DNA from: Maratus speciosus
Taxonomy: Eukaryota; Arthropoda; Arachnida; Araneae; Salticidae
Length of the DNA stretch: 64,000 bases
NCBI GenBank assembly: GCA_963932465.1
Contig: OZ010798.1
Coordinates: forward strand, 21,834,918-21,898,917
Direction of reading: 5' to 3'
Shown: one piece after another, positions 34,326-46,379 of the stretch
Numbering within the stretch: position 1 is the first letter of the stretch
Layout: each line of letters opens with the position of its first letter
Program-made: the position numbers and the translations under genes
Notes under the pieces: generated by a model
Databases searched by the model: none
Told to the model about the DNA's origin: nothing
The model's input: the letters and a program-made list of their open reading frames with translations, nothing else

Positions 34326-35295
34326 AACAGTCGGCCCCACTTAATCGGGTAACGGAAAATTCCATACCCCGCTTATATGCATAGAATGCCGTGGAACAAA
34401 AACACTCCACATAACGTTAATGTTAAATATACTCGTTTTATCGTATAACAATCCACGGTTGATTGCATAAATATCTCCAATCTAGTAATCCGCATTTTAT
34501 GAATTCCTCTTATACTGATGAATGGGAAGAAAGGAAGAACTTTTTTTTTTTTTTCGTTGTTGTTGTTGTAACAATGGTTTGTTATATTTACAATCGAAGA
34601 ACAGAAACCGTCGTGAAAGAAGACTTTATTATCTTAATTCTAGGAAACGCATTTTAGTGTTGAATTTGGGCAATTATGTTTTTCTTTTAAAACTTGTCGT
34701 ACATACAGTAACTCAAGATGCTGGGGTACTTTTTGGAAAATCCTGGAATCGGGAGAAAATATAATCGGGACGGTCAAGAGAATAAAGGAACAATATTTAG
34801 CGACGAAGTGGAGAAATGCTGTGTCCGAGGTAGGAAAAACAATGTTCCCTAAAGGATGTTTTGTGTAGGCAACAACAAAAAACTGATAAATTGACAAACA
34901 GTTGAAAAATAAAATGAATTTATGCAGAATTTATTTATTTTAAAAGGTATTATTTAAAACAATTTTTTTTTATTTTACTTTAGTTTTAATTTTCACATAA
35001 ATTATAATGAAAAATTAAACCATGTAACCTAAATAGGGTAATAATACATTATACCTTATTCCATAAATTGTTATATATAGAGTAATAATAAGTTATTTAA
35101 TAAAATTATTTATAGAATAATTTTTAAATTATAAGGTAAATAATGTTCATTAATATTTATGATATCTGTGGTATATAATCCAATGATAACGTATACTGAT
35201 AACATTAATTGCTGGTATCTCTTAAACGCATACCCCGCTTAAATGCATACAATTCAGTGGAATCAATTATGTGCAATTAAGCAGGGCCGACTGTA
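34326..35295. mobile_element. Tigger/pogo-like MITE (CAGTCGGCCC ends)
   Basis: CAGTCGGCCCCACTTAAT and ATTAAGCAGGGCCGACTG-TA are inverted. A second inner pair, ATACCCCGCTTA..TGCATA, is a direct repeat at 34365 and 35230. A TA follows the right end. No transposase frame remains. Confidence 0.65.
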
Positions 35296-35640
35296 ACACT
35301 TTTTCTGACGCTATCCATTCACAGGTAAATATTTTGATATTCAGAAAACATGCTTAACAGACAAACATACAATATTAACAGCATTAACATTAATATGAAA
35401 AGTAATATTATTTTGTTACAATTACATGCACAAACTCTGTTATGCAGCTCAAAATTTTTACTTGAGAATAGACAGAATCCAAAAACACGATTTTCCGGAT
35501 ACAGGGAACTGATTAAAGCATCGTAAAAGCTACTGGGAAACGTTTCCGAAAATGACGGGCAGCTAATAAAATTTTATTTTTGTAAATTCTTCTTTAAATT
35601 TCGAAAATAAATTATTTTCTGAGGTTTCTAAAGATAAAAG

Positions 35641-35880
35641 AACACTTTTTGGAATACTGGGTGACTCAGATCAGGATATTATATAGTATTTGAGTTCGTG
35701 ATTATTGTACATTTTCGTAGTTGAAGAAACATGTGTTATTTTTTACTCTGTACATTATTTTTAAAATTTAGAAAAATAATTTAAAAGCAAAAGTGCATTA
35801 ATACGTCATTGACACCTAATAAAATTTTATAACTCAACTAATGTACTTTACTCAACAAATATGTTTTAATTACTATTACG

Positions 35881-35915
<35 letters not shown>

Positions 35916-36116
35916 ACACATTTTGGAATCGAAAGAGGCACAGCATATTTTCTTCTTAGATCAGGAAACATCAATTTTTCTTTACAGTGTAAGTTCTGTT
36001 AATTCAGTCTGTTTTCTACTCCAATGTACTGTGCAGTTTCTCAAAAAAGTTTTGGGTCCCTACAGATTTACAAAAATTAGTGCAATCAACTATCTTTCAA
36101 ATTAACAAATAATCGC
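35641..36116. other. Intron with a poly-A run
   Basis: About 27 A at 35885-35911. No element boundary or exon seen. Confidence 0.35.
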
Positions 36117-36329
36117 TTAACTCTTTTAGGGGTAAAGTTCTTGTATTCATAAAATGTTGAAATAATTGAATGACATCAGTATTTACTTGAAAATTTATTT
36201 GTAAACAAGTACATTTTTTCGTACTTAATAAAAGTGAAATTTTCATTAAAATATTAAGGTGCCAATGTGGCAATTAGGGATTAAAATTAGTCGATGCCTT
36301 AACTGCGTCACCGTCCTTCAAGGGGTTAA
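36117..36329. mobile_element. TTAA-flanked MITE, CCCTTT-like family, copy 3 (decayed)
   Basis: TTAACTCTTTTAGGGG and CCTTCAAGGGGTTAA ends. The interior has GTATTTACTTG..AAATTTATTTG, as in the longer copies. Confidence 0.55.
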
Positions 36330-36721
36330 ATAAAATTCATTTCGCAAGATATTTATATAATATCAGACTTCTTTGTGTGTAAAAAACAGTTACATTAATA
36401 ACTTTGACTTAAAATGGATCATTTCTATCAATGACACCTCGATACGACAAGAAAATCATGTTAAAATTTAAAATCTGCAATATTCAACCGCGCCATAGAA
36501 AAAGCAACTCGCCTATCAATCATCAATATGATGAGAGACAATAAACTTTGAAATATGAAAAAGTTGTACATGAAGTCAAACGAAGCTAGGATGAAATCTG
36601 TTTCCAGTAACGACTGTTATAATAAAAGTATTGTTGTGACAGCGCAATTATGTAAGTCTTGGTGGAACAATAAGCAAATTGTCGTCAAAAAATGTACGTA
36701 ACAGAAAAAATTTTCTCTTAC

Positions 36722-36758
36722 CTCAGCATATAACTCTTCCGTAGAAGAAAATTTTTCA
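36722..36758 (-). CDS. Host-gene exon (37 bp core; start uncertain)
   Basis: Minus-strand donor GCTGAG|GTAAGAG is strong, and the frame ending there (EKFSSTEELYAE) joins in phase 0 to 30566-30615. The acceptor is uncertain. ATGTCTAG gives the 37-bp form given here. TTTTCTTCAG at 36843 would give a 121-bp form with a hydrophobic stretch (ILSCLLKFLIIILIMM). An ATG start inside is a third option, making this a first coding exon. Both good acceptors expect a preceding exon that ends with two spare bases, but the exon at 59676-59868 ends in phase 0, so one exon may be missing. Confidence 0.4.
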
Positions 36759-37112
36759 CTAGACATCATAATCAAGATGATTATCAAAAACTTTAATAGA
36801 CAAGATAAAATCTTTGCTATCAAACAAGAGCCAGAATATAGACTGAAGAAAATATTTTTTCAAGAATGGTTGTTACAATTGAAAGCATTGTTAACCATTG
36901 TTGTCAAAAATATATTGTTATTACAAGTTCAATAAAACATTATTGTTAAAGCAACAATATACCAAGCTCTAGAAAATTTGCATGGGGAATTGATGACGAA
37001 CTCGAATAAAGCAATAAATTATAACAATTATTATTTACATCAATGCACATGTTAGCATATTTTCAAACTAAAACAATAATTAGCTCTAGTAATTAAAAGT
37101 TATCTTTAACAT

Positions 37113-37537
37113 TTAAGGGTGTATTCGAAAAAATACTTTTCCACCCTCAACAGCTCGAAATTTCCCGAGACGTTTTCAGACTCATTTTTAAAAGTAAAAA
37201 TATGAAACTTGCTGAGGTGATTTTTGAAGAGATGGATAAGAGACCGTGTGATTTAATTTTTCGCTCAATTCATTAGAATTTTATTTTTAAACAATTATTT
37301 TCTCAGTATGGTCATTTTTTTTCATCCCCAGATCTCCCGCTTCGGAAAATTCGGTTCAAAACGCCCACTTTGACAACATTTTTTGTAATATTTTCTGCAT
37401 TTATCAAAATATCGACAAGCATGGCTCATTATGTAGTTTCTAAATAAGAGAATTTGTCAGTTTGCTATGTTTGAGAGCAAAAATGAATTTAAAAATAAAT
37501 CAGAAAATAAGCAGTTTAGATTGAAATACACCCTTAA
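37113..37537 (-). mobile_element. TTAA MITE family A, copy 4 (inverted)
   Basis: TTAAGGGTGTATTCGAAAAAA and TGAAATACACCCTTAA ends, 425 bp, more diverged than copies 2, 3 and 5. 36850-37112 beside it holds nothing I recognise. Confidence 0.85.
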
Positions 37538-37689
37538 CTCTAGCATTAAGCTCTAAAAATTAATACGTATTTATACCAAAATGCATATATTTTACATAGT
37601 TTTAGACTAAAACAAATACTATGAGCCAATTAAATAAATATTTCGATAAAGTCACATTTTTATTTTTATTTTCTAATTATATTAGAAAT

Positions 37690-37960
37690 ATTGTAATCGA
37701 AATTTTTTTCGACAGCCGGTTTTCGTCATTCTTTCACGTTTTAGGCATCAAAGATCACGAAAAAGGTGTTTATACAAAATGTCTGTCTGTCTGTATGCCC
37801 ATGTGTATATGTGTCCTCTTTTTATAGTCGAAAAGTGTTTGAAGTTATGCATAGAAATGAACCGAATTTCATAAAGTATATGTTTTCAGCTATGGCCAAC
37901 CGGTCCGAGTTTAATTTGGTGATATTCCACCGCAAGGAGGCACTATAATAGCGATTTTTG
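37690..37960 (+). repeat. Fragment related to the helentron-like family
   Basis: CGAAATTTTTTTCGACAG..GTTT, then TTACAAAATGTCTGTCTGTCTGTATG (with one base change), matches the hairpin-side end of the HINE-like elements. The tandem units are missing. Confidence 0.5.
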
Positions 37961-38258
37961 TGCTAATCTCATTATTTTGTCATTGGAAACTGCACCAAGA
38001 TGTGCCTAGGATAGTACCAAACGTCGTATATATGGCCTGTCAGGCCTTAAATCAAAGAAATATTTATTATACACAAAAAGATATTCAATTAACATGGATT
38101 TTAGATTAATTGAGGTTCACAACAATTTGAGTTCAAAATAGCTTGTAAGCACTAGTAAATAAATAATGAGTTCAGCCACTGAATCAATGTCACCATCAAA
38201 GTCAATAACGTTTTCTCAAGTTTTTATTGTGAGAGAAGAATAGCTTTCTCTTCTCCGC

Positions 38259-38490
38259 TAAGATTTTATATATTCCCGCGACCACCATCTTGGATTTCTT
38301 GGCAATTTTTTGTTGGCGTTTATCGAAAAGGTAACGCCGACGAGTGACGAGTTCTGGCAACCCCGCTAAGCCTGACATGCACATAAATCGCTACTTGACG
38401 AACATCACATTTACTACTTGGCGAAAAGGGGTTTTCACGCCAAGAAAAAATCTAAGATGGCGGCCACGGGAATATATAACATCTGTTCCC
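38259..38490. repeat. ~55-bp inverted repeat, CCAAGATGGCGG-type
   Basis: TATATATTCCCGCGACCACCATCTTGGATTT and its inverse AAATCTAAGATGGCGGCCACGGGAATATATA face each other across about 120 bp with a GAGTGACGAGTTCTGGCAACCCC core. Probably the ends of a small element. No coding support for the ORFs here. Confidence 0.55.
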
Positions 38491-38689
38491 GCTTCGCTTC
38501 AGTTTCGCAGTATGATGTTTTTCTCTGCTCGGGGTGAAATTACTGTTGAATTCGATGGGAAGGGTGTTGGGCTTGTCGAGCTTAAGCCAACTGGTAGACC
38601 TCCCCACATGGCTGAATTTGTATTCGACGGGAAATCGCTTCTCTTTACTCGCTGCTAATCTAGACAAGACAGCGCTCGTTCTCAAGCAT

Positions 38690-38955
38690 CATAACATCAT
38701 TAAAAAGCATGGCAACGATATTTCCCATATATCAAAATGTAATAGAATTCTTTTATGTGTCTTTATAAACGAGCTGTAAAAGCTTCACAGTTCATTTTCA
38801 ATATAAAGCATTTTAACACCATGGTACCAATATGGTAAACACCAATAACGTATAAAAATGTCATAGCAATCCGAGTATATTTACAAGAATGAGAGCATAG
38901 ATAGATGGCAGACAAACCAAATTCATAAACACTTTTGAACCATGTTGGAATAAGT
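38690..38955 (+). repeat. Direct repeat R, copy 1
   Basis: From CATAACATCATTAAAAAGCATGGCA to AAATTCATAA.CACTTTT it matches 44410-44660 in the same orientation (ACACCATGGTACCAATATGG, GCAATCCGAGTATATTTACA). Class unknown; it is a ready-made host for the element families F and C. Confidence 0.65.
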
Positions 38956-39813
38956 ATTGTTTTACTGTAGTCACAGCTAAGTATTTATCTCAGAGTGTCA
39001 TTTAAATTTATTTATTTTTATTATCTTTAAATAATAGTAACAGAAAATAAAGCCTTTTGCAAAGCTTAGCAATTAATTAAAAAAATAATTATGCCTAAGG
39101 ACTACATTTTGTATGGTTTCAGCAATTTGTTTTGTAATTTTAGTAACCAAAAGAAACCTCAGCACTTTTATATAAAGAAAAAAAATATTTTTATACAAGA
39201 CCTGAGGCAAAAACAGAATAGGGAAAGAGAAAAGCTGTTAATGTTGGCATACTTGTTGAGACATGATCAAATATTCAAAACACATTCCTGCTTGTTGGTT
39301 TAAAAAAACACAATTTTAGTGCTACTTGCCAATCCCAGAAACTTGTTCCTACCATAAGTATATTCCTGTAAATGAAACATTATACGATGTTACCATGCAT
39401 CAGCCTCAAGTAATTTTTAGAAAGTAAAGATATCCAAAGCCTTTTCAAAATTTATACTGCAGAAAATGACATTTTTGCATAAGAAGTAAGCTAGGAATTA
39501 TTATTGAACTGAGACTTGCACATACTGATTTCAAAGTTTATTTCTATGAGCCAGCAGGGCTTCAGGTCTTCTATAAAAAAAAATTTTCTTTGTGTAAAAG
39601 TGCTGAGGTTTCTTTTAGTTACTAAAATTACTTACAACAAAAGTTACTGAAACCATACAAAATGTATGGCCTTAGGCATATTTATTTTTTAAATTAATTG
39701 TTAAGCTTTGCAACGGGCTTTATTTTCTGTTATTATCATTTAAAGATAATAAAAAACATAAATTTAAGTGACACTCTGAGATAAATACTTAGCTCTGACT
39801 ACAGCAAAACAAT
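38956..39813. mobile_element. Element with ~240-bp TIRs, 3-bp AGT flanks
   Basis: ATTGTTTTACTGTAGTCA and TGACTACAGCAAAACAAT begin inverted arms of about 240 bp (CTAAGTATTTATCTCAGAGT / ACTCTGAGATAAATACTTAG). AGT stands at 38953-38955 and 39814-39816. 858 bp, no real gene; the 70-codon ORF at 39091 lies inside the arm. Confidence 0.7.
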
Positions 39814-40504
39814 AGTTTGGCAGTATTCTTTTGACATGTTTCCCTTGCCATATCTCAGCTTGTAGTCAAATCTCCATCTTGAAATTTCTTGTGCATAGCA
39901 CTACCATACAGTAGTCTCAGAAACCAGAACTCCAGATTTTTATCTCGTGCCCCACCAGAGATATCAAAGCCTAAAAAGTGCAATTTTTGACATTTTTGAA
40001 AAATTTGGGATTTTTTTTTTAGCAAACAGAAACGAAGTCCCAGGTCTGGAACTTGGCGTGTGAGTACAAGTACTTTTGGCCTATTTGTACTCTATTACCA
40101 CATTTTTAGCCCTATGTATTCTGTACAAATTGCTTCAATCCGCACTTGAATTGGATAAATAAACGATGAATTATTTACAATTCCGTAAACCCTTCTTCTG
40201 AGAAAATTGCTGCAGACGATGAAACAAAGATGGCCACCATGCACAAACAAAAATTAATAAAATTAAAATAATAGTAATTTTGAACTTCAATCATGTTAGG
40301 GTTGTTGTACAAAAAATTTCAGATTTTTTAAAAATGGTCGAGCTACGAATTAATGATTTTCTGGACCACTTGAAATGGATTGACCCCATAACACTAAAGA
40401 TTGCTGGCTAATAACAACTATAAAAATTAACAAAACTCTACTTCACATAATACGAACTATAAACAAAACTACAAAAGAAATTTTAATTCTTCTCTTGTTT
40501 TCCA
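39814..40504. other. Intron, nothing recognised
   Basis: No exon or element end was seen between the TIR element and the copia remnant. No 5' LTR can be found here. Confidence 0.35.
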
Positions 40505-43500
40505 AAAGGATTATAAAACTCTTAGAAATGATTATGAATCAAATTCGGATATTAATGCCGATTGCACTGAATATGAAAATAATCAAGGTAATAAACATTG
40601 TGCATTTATAATAAAACCGCGCAATAACAAAGCGTGGATAGTTGACAGTGGCGGTTCCAGTCACATAACAAATGATCAATATTTATTTACAGAAATTAAA
40701 TCAAATGAAAAACTAATGTCGTTATTGCAAATCGAAACAAATTAGTTTCTTATGGATCTGGAAATACACTAATAAATACTTTAACTTCAGTCGGTGAAAC
40801 ACATAACATAGCACTTAAAGATGTTCTGTTTGTTCTAGATATTAAATCAAACCTATTTTCCATTAGTAAAGCCACAGAAAATGGATGCGAGATTTTATCC
40901 AAAAATTATAAATGTAAGTTAACGTACAACGGAATAACCCGCCTGGAAGCGGTAAAGAAAAATAACTTCTATGAAATTCAATTAGCAAATAAAAGCGCAA
41001 ACGTAAACTATGTAAATAAAACTTACAATTGTAACAATAATAATTGCATAGAAATACGGCACAGAAGATTCGGCCATAAAAATTTTGCATCTATAAAACA
41101 AATCGAAGAAAAACACCTAGCGAAAGGAATACAAATAAATAACTGTAAACATGACACAACTTGTGAAACTTGTATCAAAACAAAGCTAACAGATGCATCT
41201 TACCCAAAATTAGCAGATTATAGAGCCACTAAACGTTTAGCGTTGATACACTCTGATGTATGTGGGCCTTTCCAGATACCAACTATTGGGGGGAAAACAT
41301 ATTTCTTAACATTTGTAGATGATTACTCAAGATTTAGAATTCTGTATTTATTATCAAAGAAATCAGAAGTTTGTGAAAAACTTAAGGAATTTGTTGCCTT
41401 AGTTAGTAATAAATTTGGCGAAAAGCCGAAAAATATAAGAAGAGACAATGGAGGGGAATTTAACAATGATTTAGTTGACAATTATCTTATAAAAAACGGC
41501 ATAAAGCACCAACACACTGTTCCGTACTCTCGAGCCAAAATGGTGTAGCTGAACGTAAAAATAGAACTTTAATTGAAATGACGAGAGCTCTGCTTAGCGA
41601 AGCAAACTTGCCTCAAAATTTCTGGGGTGAAGCTATCTGTACGATGAATCAGCTGCAAAACCGATTGCCTACGAAAGCTAATGAAAACGTGAAGGAATGA
41701 GCTAATGAATGACGTTTGAGCTTTGGAATGAACGTCCACCAAATTTAGATTACCTTAGAGTGTTTGGCTGTAAAGCCTTTGTTTATGTCGACAAAAATAA
41801 ACGACAAAAATTAGATGATAAGGCAGTTGAAGGTACATTTGTCGGTTATGACAATTACTCCAAAGGGTACCGCATCTACACAAGTGGTAAGGAAATAATA
41901 ATCGCAAGAACAGTAAAATTTCTAGAAAACAAAAATACACGCGAGGTAGAAACACAATTAAATTTGAAAGAAAATGACATGTCACAGAACAAACACTTCG
42001 TAGAAATTGAAGTCACAAATACTGAAGACACATGAAGTGAGTCTAAACAATTAACACCAGAACCAAGGCGGTCAGGTAGATCAAATAAAGGAGTCCCTCC
42101 AGACCGATTCATTTACATGACAACATATGAACATATAATAGAACCAGAAAATTTTCATGACATAAGGAATATTGAAAATCCAGAACAAAAACAACAATGG
42201 TTAAATGCGACACAAGAAGAGATAAATTCTCTTAATAAAAACAAAACATGGGCACTTGTTGATCCCCCACAAGGTAAAAAAAAATAATTGGATCCAGATG
42301 GATTTTTAAAACCAAATATGATGATCAAGAAAGAATACAGAAATACAAAGCGAGATTAGTGGCAAAAGGATATTATCAAAAATGTGGCGTAGACTACGAT
42401 GAAACTTTTGCCCCTGTTATTTCATATACGACACTTAGATAGCAGCAGCAGCAGCTTACCACAAATTAAACATTAATCTAATCACATTGATATTAAAACG
42501 GATTTCCTGTATGGTAATTTAGATGAGGAAATTTACATAACTCAGCCAGAAGGCTATATTATTCCAAATCAGGAAAACAAAGTATGCCAATTAAATAAAT
42601 CCATTTACGGCTTGAAACAAGCAGCCAGGGCATGGCACACTAAAATAACAAAATCATTAAATGATTTAAATTTTAAGCAGTCTAATTCAGACACATGTTT
42701 ATATATTCGAAATGAAGGAGAAAACAAAACGTATATTATCGTTTATGTCGATGATATCTTGATAGCAGGAAAAGATGGCGAAATTAAAGAAATAATAGAA
42801 AAACTGAAGCGAGAATATGAATTAAAAAATCTAGGAGAACTAAGTTATTATTTAGGAATCAAAAAAGAGAAAACAGCAGAAGGTTACGAATTAAATCAAA
42901 GGGGTAAAATAGAAGAACTAGTAAAAAAGTTTAATTTAGAGGAAGCTAAACCAATCGGTACTCCGATGGAACCTAATTTTAATAGATTAGAAGATAATGA
43001 CAATTTACTGCCAAATAATGTTAAATACAGACAGGCGATAGGTTCATTGCTTTATATCGCATCTGTCAGTAGATCTGACATTTCTGCTGCTGTTAATATA
43101 TTAAGTAGATGAAACTAATCCCCGCGTCAAAAAGATTGGATGGCAGCTAAAAGAATAATACGATATTTAAACTGTACAAAACAACTAAACTTGCGCATTG
43201 ACACTAAATCTGAACCGATTTTAAAGGCTTTTGAGGATGCCGACTGGGCAGGTGACACTAGTACAAGAAAATCAACCAGCGGCAACTTTTTTACCTTAAA
43301 TAATAATCCAATTCAATGGATTACAAAAAAACAATCATGCATCGCCCTTTCATCAGCAGAGGTTGAATATGTCTCAGCCGCCAGTGCAGGGCAAGAAATT
43401 ATTTATTTATTGAAACTCCTGGAAGATTTGGGCTTAACACAGTCAAAATCTATCTGTTTATATGAAGATAATCAAAGTTGTATCAAAATGACTGAAAATG

Positions 43501-43648
43501 AGAAGTTTTCAAAAAGGAGTAAGCACATAGATATAAGATTTCACGCAATAAAACAACTCAAAGAAGATGGAATAATTGAATTAAAGTACTGTCCATCGAA
43601 ATATATGATTGCTGATGCACTCATGAAACCCATTCCAAAGCCTAATTA
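40505..43648 (+). pseudogene. Copia pol pseudogene (PR-IN-RT-RH)
   Basis: In order: a short linker; the protease motif WIVDSGGSSHITND (about 40634); a stop near 40745; ALKDVLFVLDIKSNLFSISK; the zinc-finger region HRRFGH..CETC (41055-41175); the integrase core HSDVCGPF and RRDNGGEFNND (41250-41475) with a break near 41545; an RT start (TQEEINSLNKNKTWALVDPP, 42210-42265) with a frameshift near 42285; [58 protein letters not shown] (42745); then RNase H, DADWAGDTSTRKSTSG (43230) and HIDIRFH (43527). At least four stops or frameshifts, so it cannot make a working polyprotein. Motifs are otherwise well kept. Confidence 0.88.
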
Positions 43649-43709
43649 GTGAATCACAGAAATCCAATGAACTTGTTTGCCTCATCAATCTGAAGAGATT
43701 CAGGGGGCA

Positions 43710-44144
43710 TGTTAAAAAAACTAATCTCTTTCTGAATTAGATAAACTCATCATTAATCAAGATAAACTGTTTTTCCTGTTTTTCAAAAACGCTTTATGTC
43801 TGTCATAAATAAGACTTGATTATTATTTCACAAAATTACTTCCTTGTTTGTGTAATATGTCAATCAAAAACTGATAAACATTTAGATTAAATGACTGCAA
43901 TTGTGACAGATGAAAGAAGTATATTAATAATTTATAGACTCTAAATAATATTGATTGTTTTATTAACATAAGTAATCAAGATTTTTTGTTTATGTTATTT
44001 AATCATGTATCAATAATTTTTTTTGTAAGTTATAATTTTGTTCAGAGTGTATATAGACATGTAATCAGATGGGAGCAAAGATGCATGCTCCAATTTTGTA
44101 TTTTAGAAGCATATAAATATTATAGTTTAACCAGAATTGTTACA
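43710..44144 (+). repeat. Probable 3' LTR of the copia element
   Basis: It begins TGTTAAAAAAACTAATC right after the purine tract. The best TG..CA end is TTGTTACA at 44144, about 435 bp. TATATAG at 44049 could be the LTR promoter. With no 5' LTR to compare, the right boundary is a guess. Confidence 0.55.
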
Positions 44145-44271
44145 ATGTTCCTGAAAAATTCATCGGATACATTAGGAATTAAAAATTACACCTATTAATA
44201 AAAGAAACACAAGTTTATTTTACATGATAAATCTCAAAGATATATTATATAGCAATTGGATATACATATAG

Positions 44272-44332
44272 CTCTCCAATGGATATGATGAAGATAGTAC
44301 CGGTTTCTACGTGGACGATCAAGAACCAAAAG
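44272..44332 (+). other. Candidate plus-strand 61-bp exon-like segment
   Basis: ATACATATAG before and AAAG|GTAAGG after bound an open stretch reading LSNGYDEDSTGFYVDDQEPK. Composition looks coding, but a second frame is also open and no partner exon was found. It could be captured sequence. Confidence 0.2.
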
Positions 44333-44409
44333 GTAAGGAAATTTACCTTATCTTTATTTTGGGATTTAATATGATTATTGATTTTCACGTTAAGTCTCAT
44401 CTTTTATCT

Positions 44410-44660
44410 AACAATCATAACATCATTAAAAAGCATCGCAAACGATATTTTAGCATAGACCATAATGTAAAGGAATTATTTTGTGTGTCTCTGTAAACGA
44501 ACACACTTCATTTTCAGTACAAAGCATTCTAACACCATGGTACCAATGTGGTAAACACCGATAACATATAAAAATGTCATGGCAATCCGAGTATATTTAC
44601 AAGAATGAGAGCACAGATAGACGGCAGAAAAATAGACACACCAAATTCATAAGCACTTTT
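44410..44660 (+). repeat. Direct repeat R, copy 2, interrupted by foldback F copy 2
   Basis: Matches 38690-38955. After CACTTTT the foldback element intervenes, and TTTTCAATCATGTTG resumes at 45063 (copy 1: TTTTGAACCATGTTG). Confidence 0.65.
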
Positions 44661-45062
44661 AGTCCAAGAGCCGACAGCACAAAAACCTATGTCACCAAGC
44701 ACAATAAAAAAAAAACCTTTATTTTATTTGAGAGTAGAAGTAAGGGAATCTAATGATCCATGTCTGCCAGAAGTGAAGTGGTGCATAAGCCAAAATTTAA
44801 TACCACCGGTTGTTGACTCGAAGGTTTATCATTGTGTTTGTCCTACAACTATCCTCCATGTTTTTATACCTTTGTTTGTAGGACAAACACAATGATAAGC
44901 CTCCGAGTAAACTACTGGTGGTATTAATTTTTGGCTGATGCACCACTTCACTTCCGGCAGACATGAATCATTAGATTTCCCTACTTCTATTCTTCCGTAA
45001 AATAAAGGGTTTTTTCCTTGTGCTAGATGACATAGGTTTTTGTGCTGTCGGCTCTTTCACTA
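44661..45062. mobile_element. Foldback element family F, copy 2
   Basis: AGTCCAAGAGCCGACAGCAC and GTGCTGTCGGCTCTTTCACT bound ~190-bp palindromic arms (GTGTTTGTCCTAC / GTAGGACAAACAC at the centre). It is flanked by TTTT on both sides where it split repeat R. Confidence 0.78.
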
Positions 45063-45783
45063 TTTTCAATCATGTTGCAAAGAGTTAAAATGTGAAATTG
45101 ATTTTTCAGGTCGTTGCCAATGTTGATGTGACGTCAGCGCTACTGACAGGCAGGATTTTGCTTAAAGAGATATGCCAAATTATGCTCTCTTAAATACGCT
45201 AAATGGCTTCATTAGTCTGCTGTACAAAAAAATGACATTAATTTGAGTGCTATTGAAACTTTGTATGCACTATTTAAAGAATCTGTTCTCGATCTAAATG
45301 CTGTTTTATAATAACGGACCATATTCATATGACGTCACAGTCCAGAGCTGGAAGTATTTTGTCCGTTATTCTAGCTACTGTACCATCAGAAGGACAGTAA
45401 GCGCAGACACAAAACCGCCAGCGACAAGCTTTAGCCTCGACCTAGTATGTATGCATAAAATTTAACCAACATTTTGCTAATTTAGCTAATGTTCATGGAT
45501 ACCTAATAATATTTTGAGTTTATGTTACAATGTATTAGGTATCTACTGCTAAAACTTTTTTTTTCAATATTTTAAACAAATAAGCATTAATAACGGGTAC
45601 TCCACAGAGTTCTATGGTAACATTCAAAAGTAACCCCCCCCCCCCCCCCCCGTCAGATGAATTTTATTCTCGGACCAAGGTTTCGTACTTAAGGTCCATA
45701 TGAAGATGTTGGTGTTTCTTTAAACCGTTGAACGCAAATATTTGAAAAGAAGAAATTTTCTTCTTGTGGACAGTACATTAGCG
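45063..45783. other. Intron with GACGTCA strings and a poly-C run
   Basis: TGACGTCAGCG at 45130 and TGACGTCAC at 45331; about 21 C at 45634-45654. No element end or exon seen. Confidence 0.35.
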
Positions 45784-46243
45784 TTAAGGGTGTATTCCGA
45801 TCCAAACTGCTTATTTTCTGATTCATTTTAAAATTCATTTTTGCTCTCAAACGCATCAAACTTGGAAATTCCCTTATTTAGAGACTATATAATGTGCGGT
45901 GCTTCTTAATTTTTTGATAAATGCAGAAAATACTGTAAAAAACGCTGTCAAAGTTGGCATTTTGAACCGAATTTTCCGAAGCGGGCGATCTGGGAATGAA
46001 AAAGATGGTCAAACTGAGAAAATAATTGTTTAAAAATCAAATTCTAATTAATTGAGCTGAAAATGAAATCACACGGCATGTTAAACATGTCTTCAGAAAT
46101 CACCCCAGCAAGTTTCATGTTTTTACTTTCTTCTATCTTGACAAGAAGAAAGTATTGGTTTCATGAAAATTTTCGAATTCCAGTTTTCGACGGATTTATA
46201 CGTTTTATGGGTCAGAGATTCCAAAAAACATGTTTTTACAAAA

Positions 46244-46248
46244 TGTCC

Positions 46249-46299
<51 letters not shown>

Positions 46300-46300
46300 T
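46244..46300. repeat. (GTCT)n / (GTCC)n microsatellite
   Basis: About 14 GTCY units inside the helentron-like element; similar shorter runs in the other copies. Confidence 0.9.
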
Positions 46301-46379
46301 GTGACACAAATTTTGTGGGCGCTCTATCTCAAGAACTAATGCACGGAATTTAATAAAAATTTATATTCAGGTAGTCCTT

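Larger units (their letters stand above)
33798..35640. mobile_element. 1.8-kb element with ~95-bp TIRs, host to two further insertions
   Basis: AATTTAAATAAG..TTATTAGCTGCCGGTCATTTTCGGAAACG at the left (33800-33887) is the inverse of 35545-35640. The match resumes inside as AGTAGCTTTTAC / GTAAAAGCTACT. A palindrome (33891-34281) and a pogo-like element (34326-35295) occupy most of the interior. Its left end abuts the right TTAA of family B copy 3. Confidence 0.6.
40505..44144 (+). mobile_element. Ty1/copia LTR retrotransposon, 5'-truncated
   Basis: Protease, integrase, reverse transcriptase and RNase H are followed by a polypurine tract (AGATTCAGGGGGCA) and a likely 3' LTR (43710-44144). The order integrase before RT defines copia. 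Gag, 5' LTR and primer site are not found. Confidence 0.88.

Noticed and set aside
44272..44332. Firm call of a plus-strand host exon
   Set aside because: Two frames are open and no partner exon found; kept only as a low-confidence feature.
46063..46353. ORF with a Ser-Val-Cys-Leu repeat
   Set aside because: The repeat is the (GTCT)n microsatellite, and the ORF crosses the boundary between two elements.
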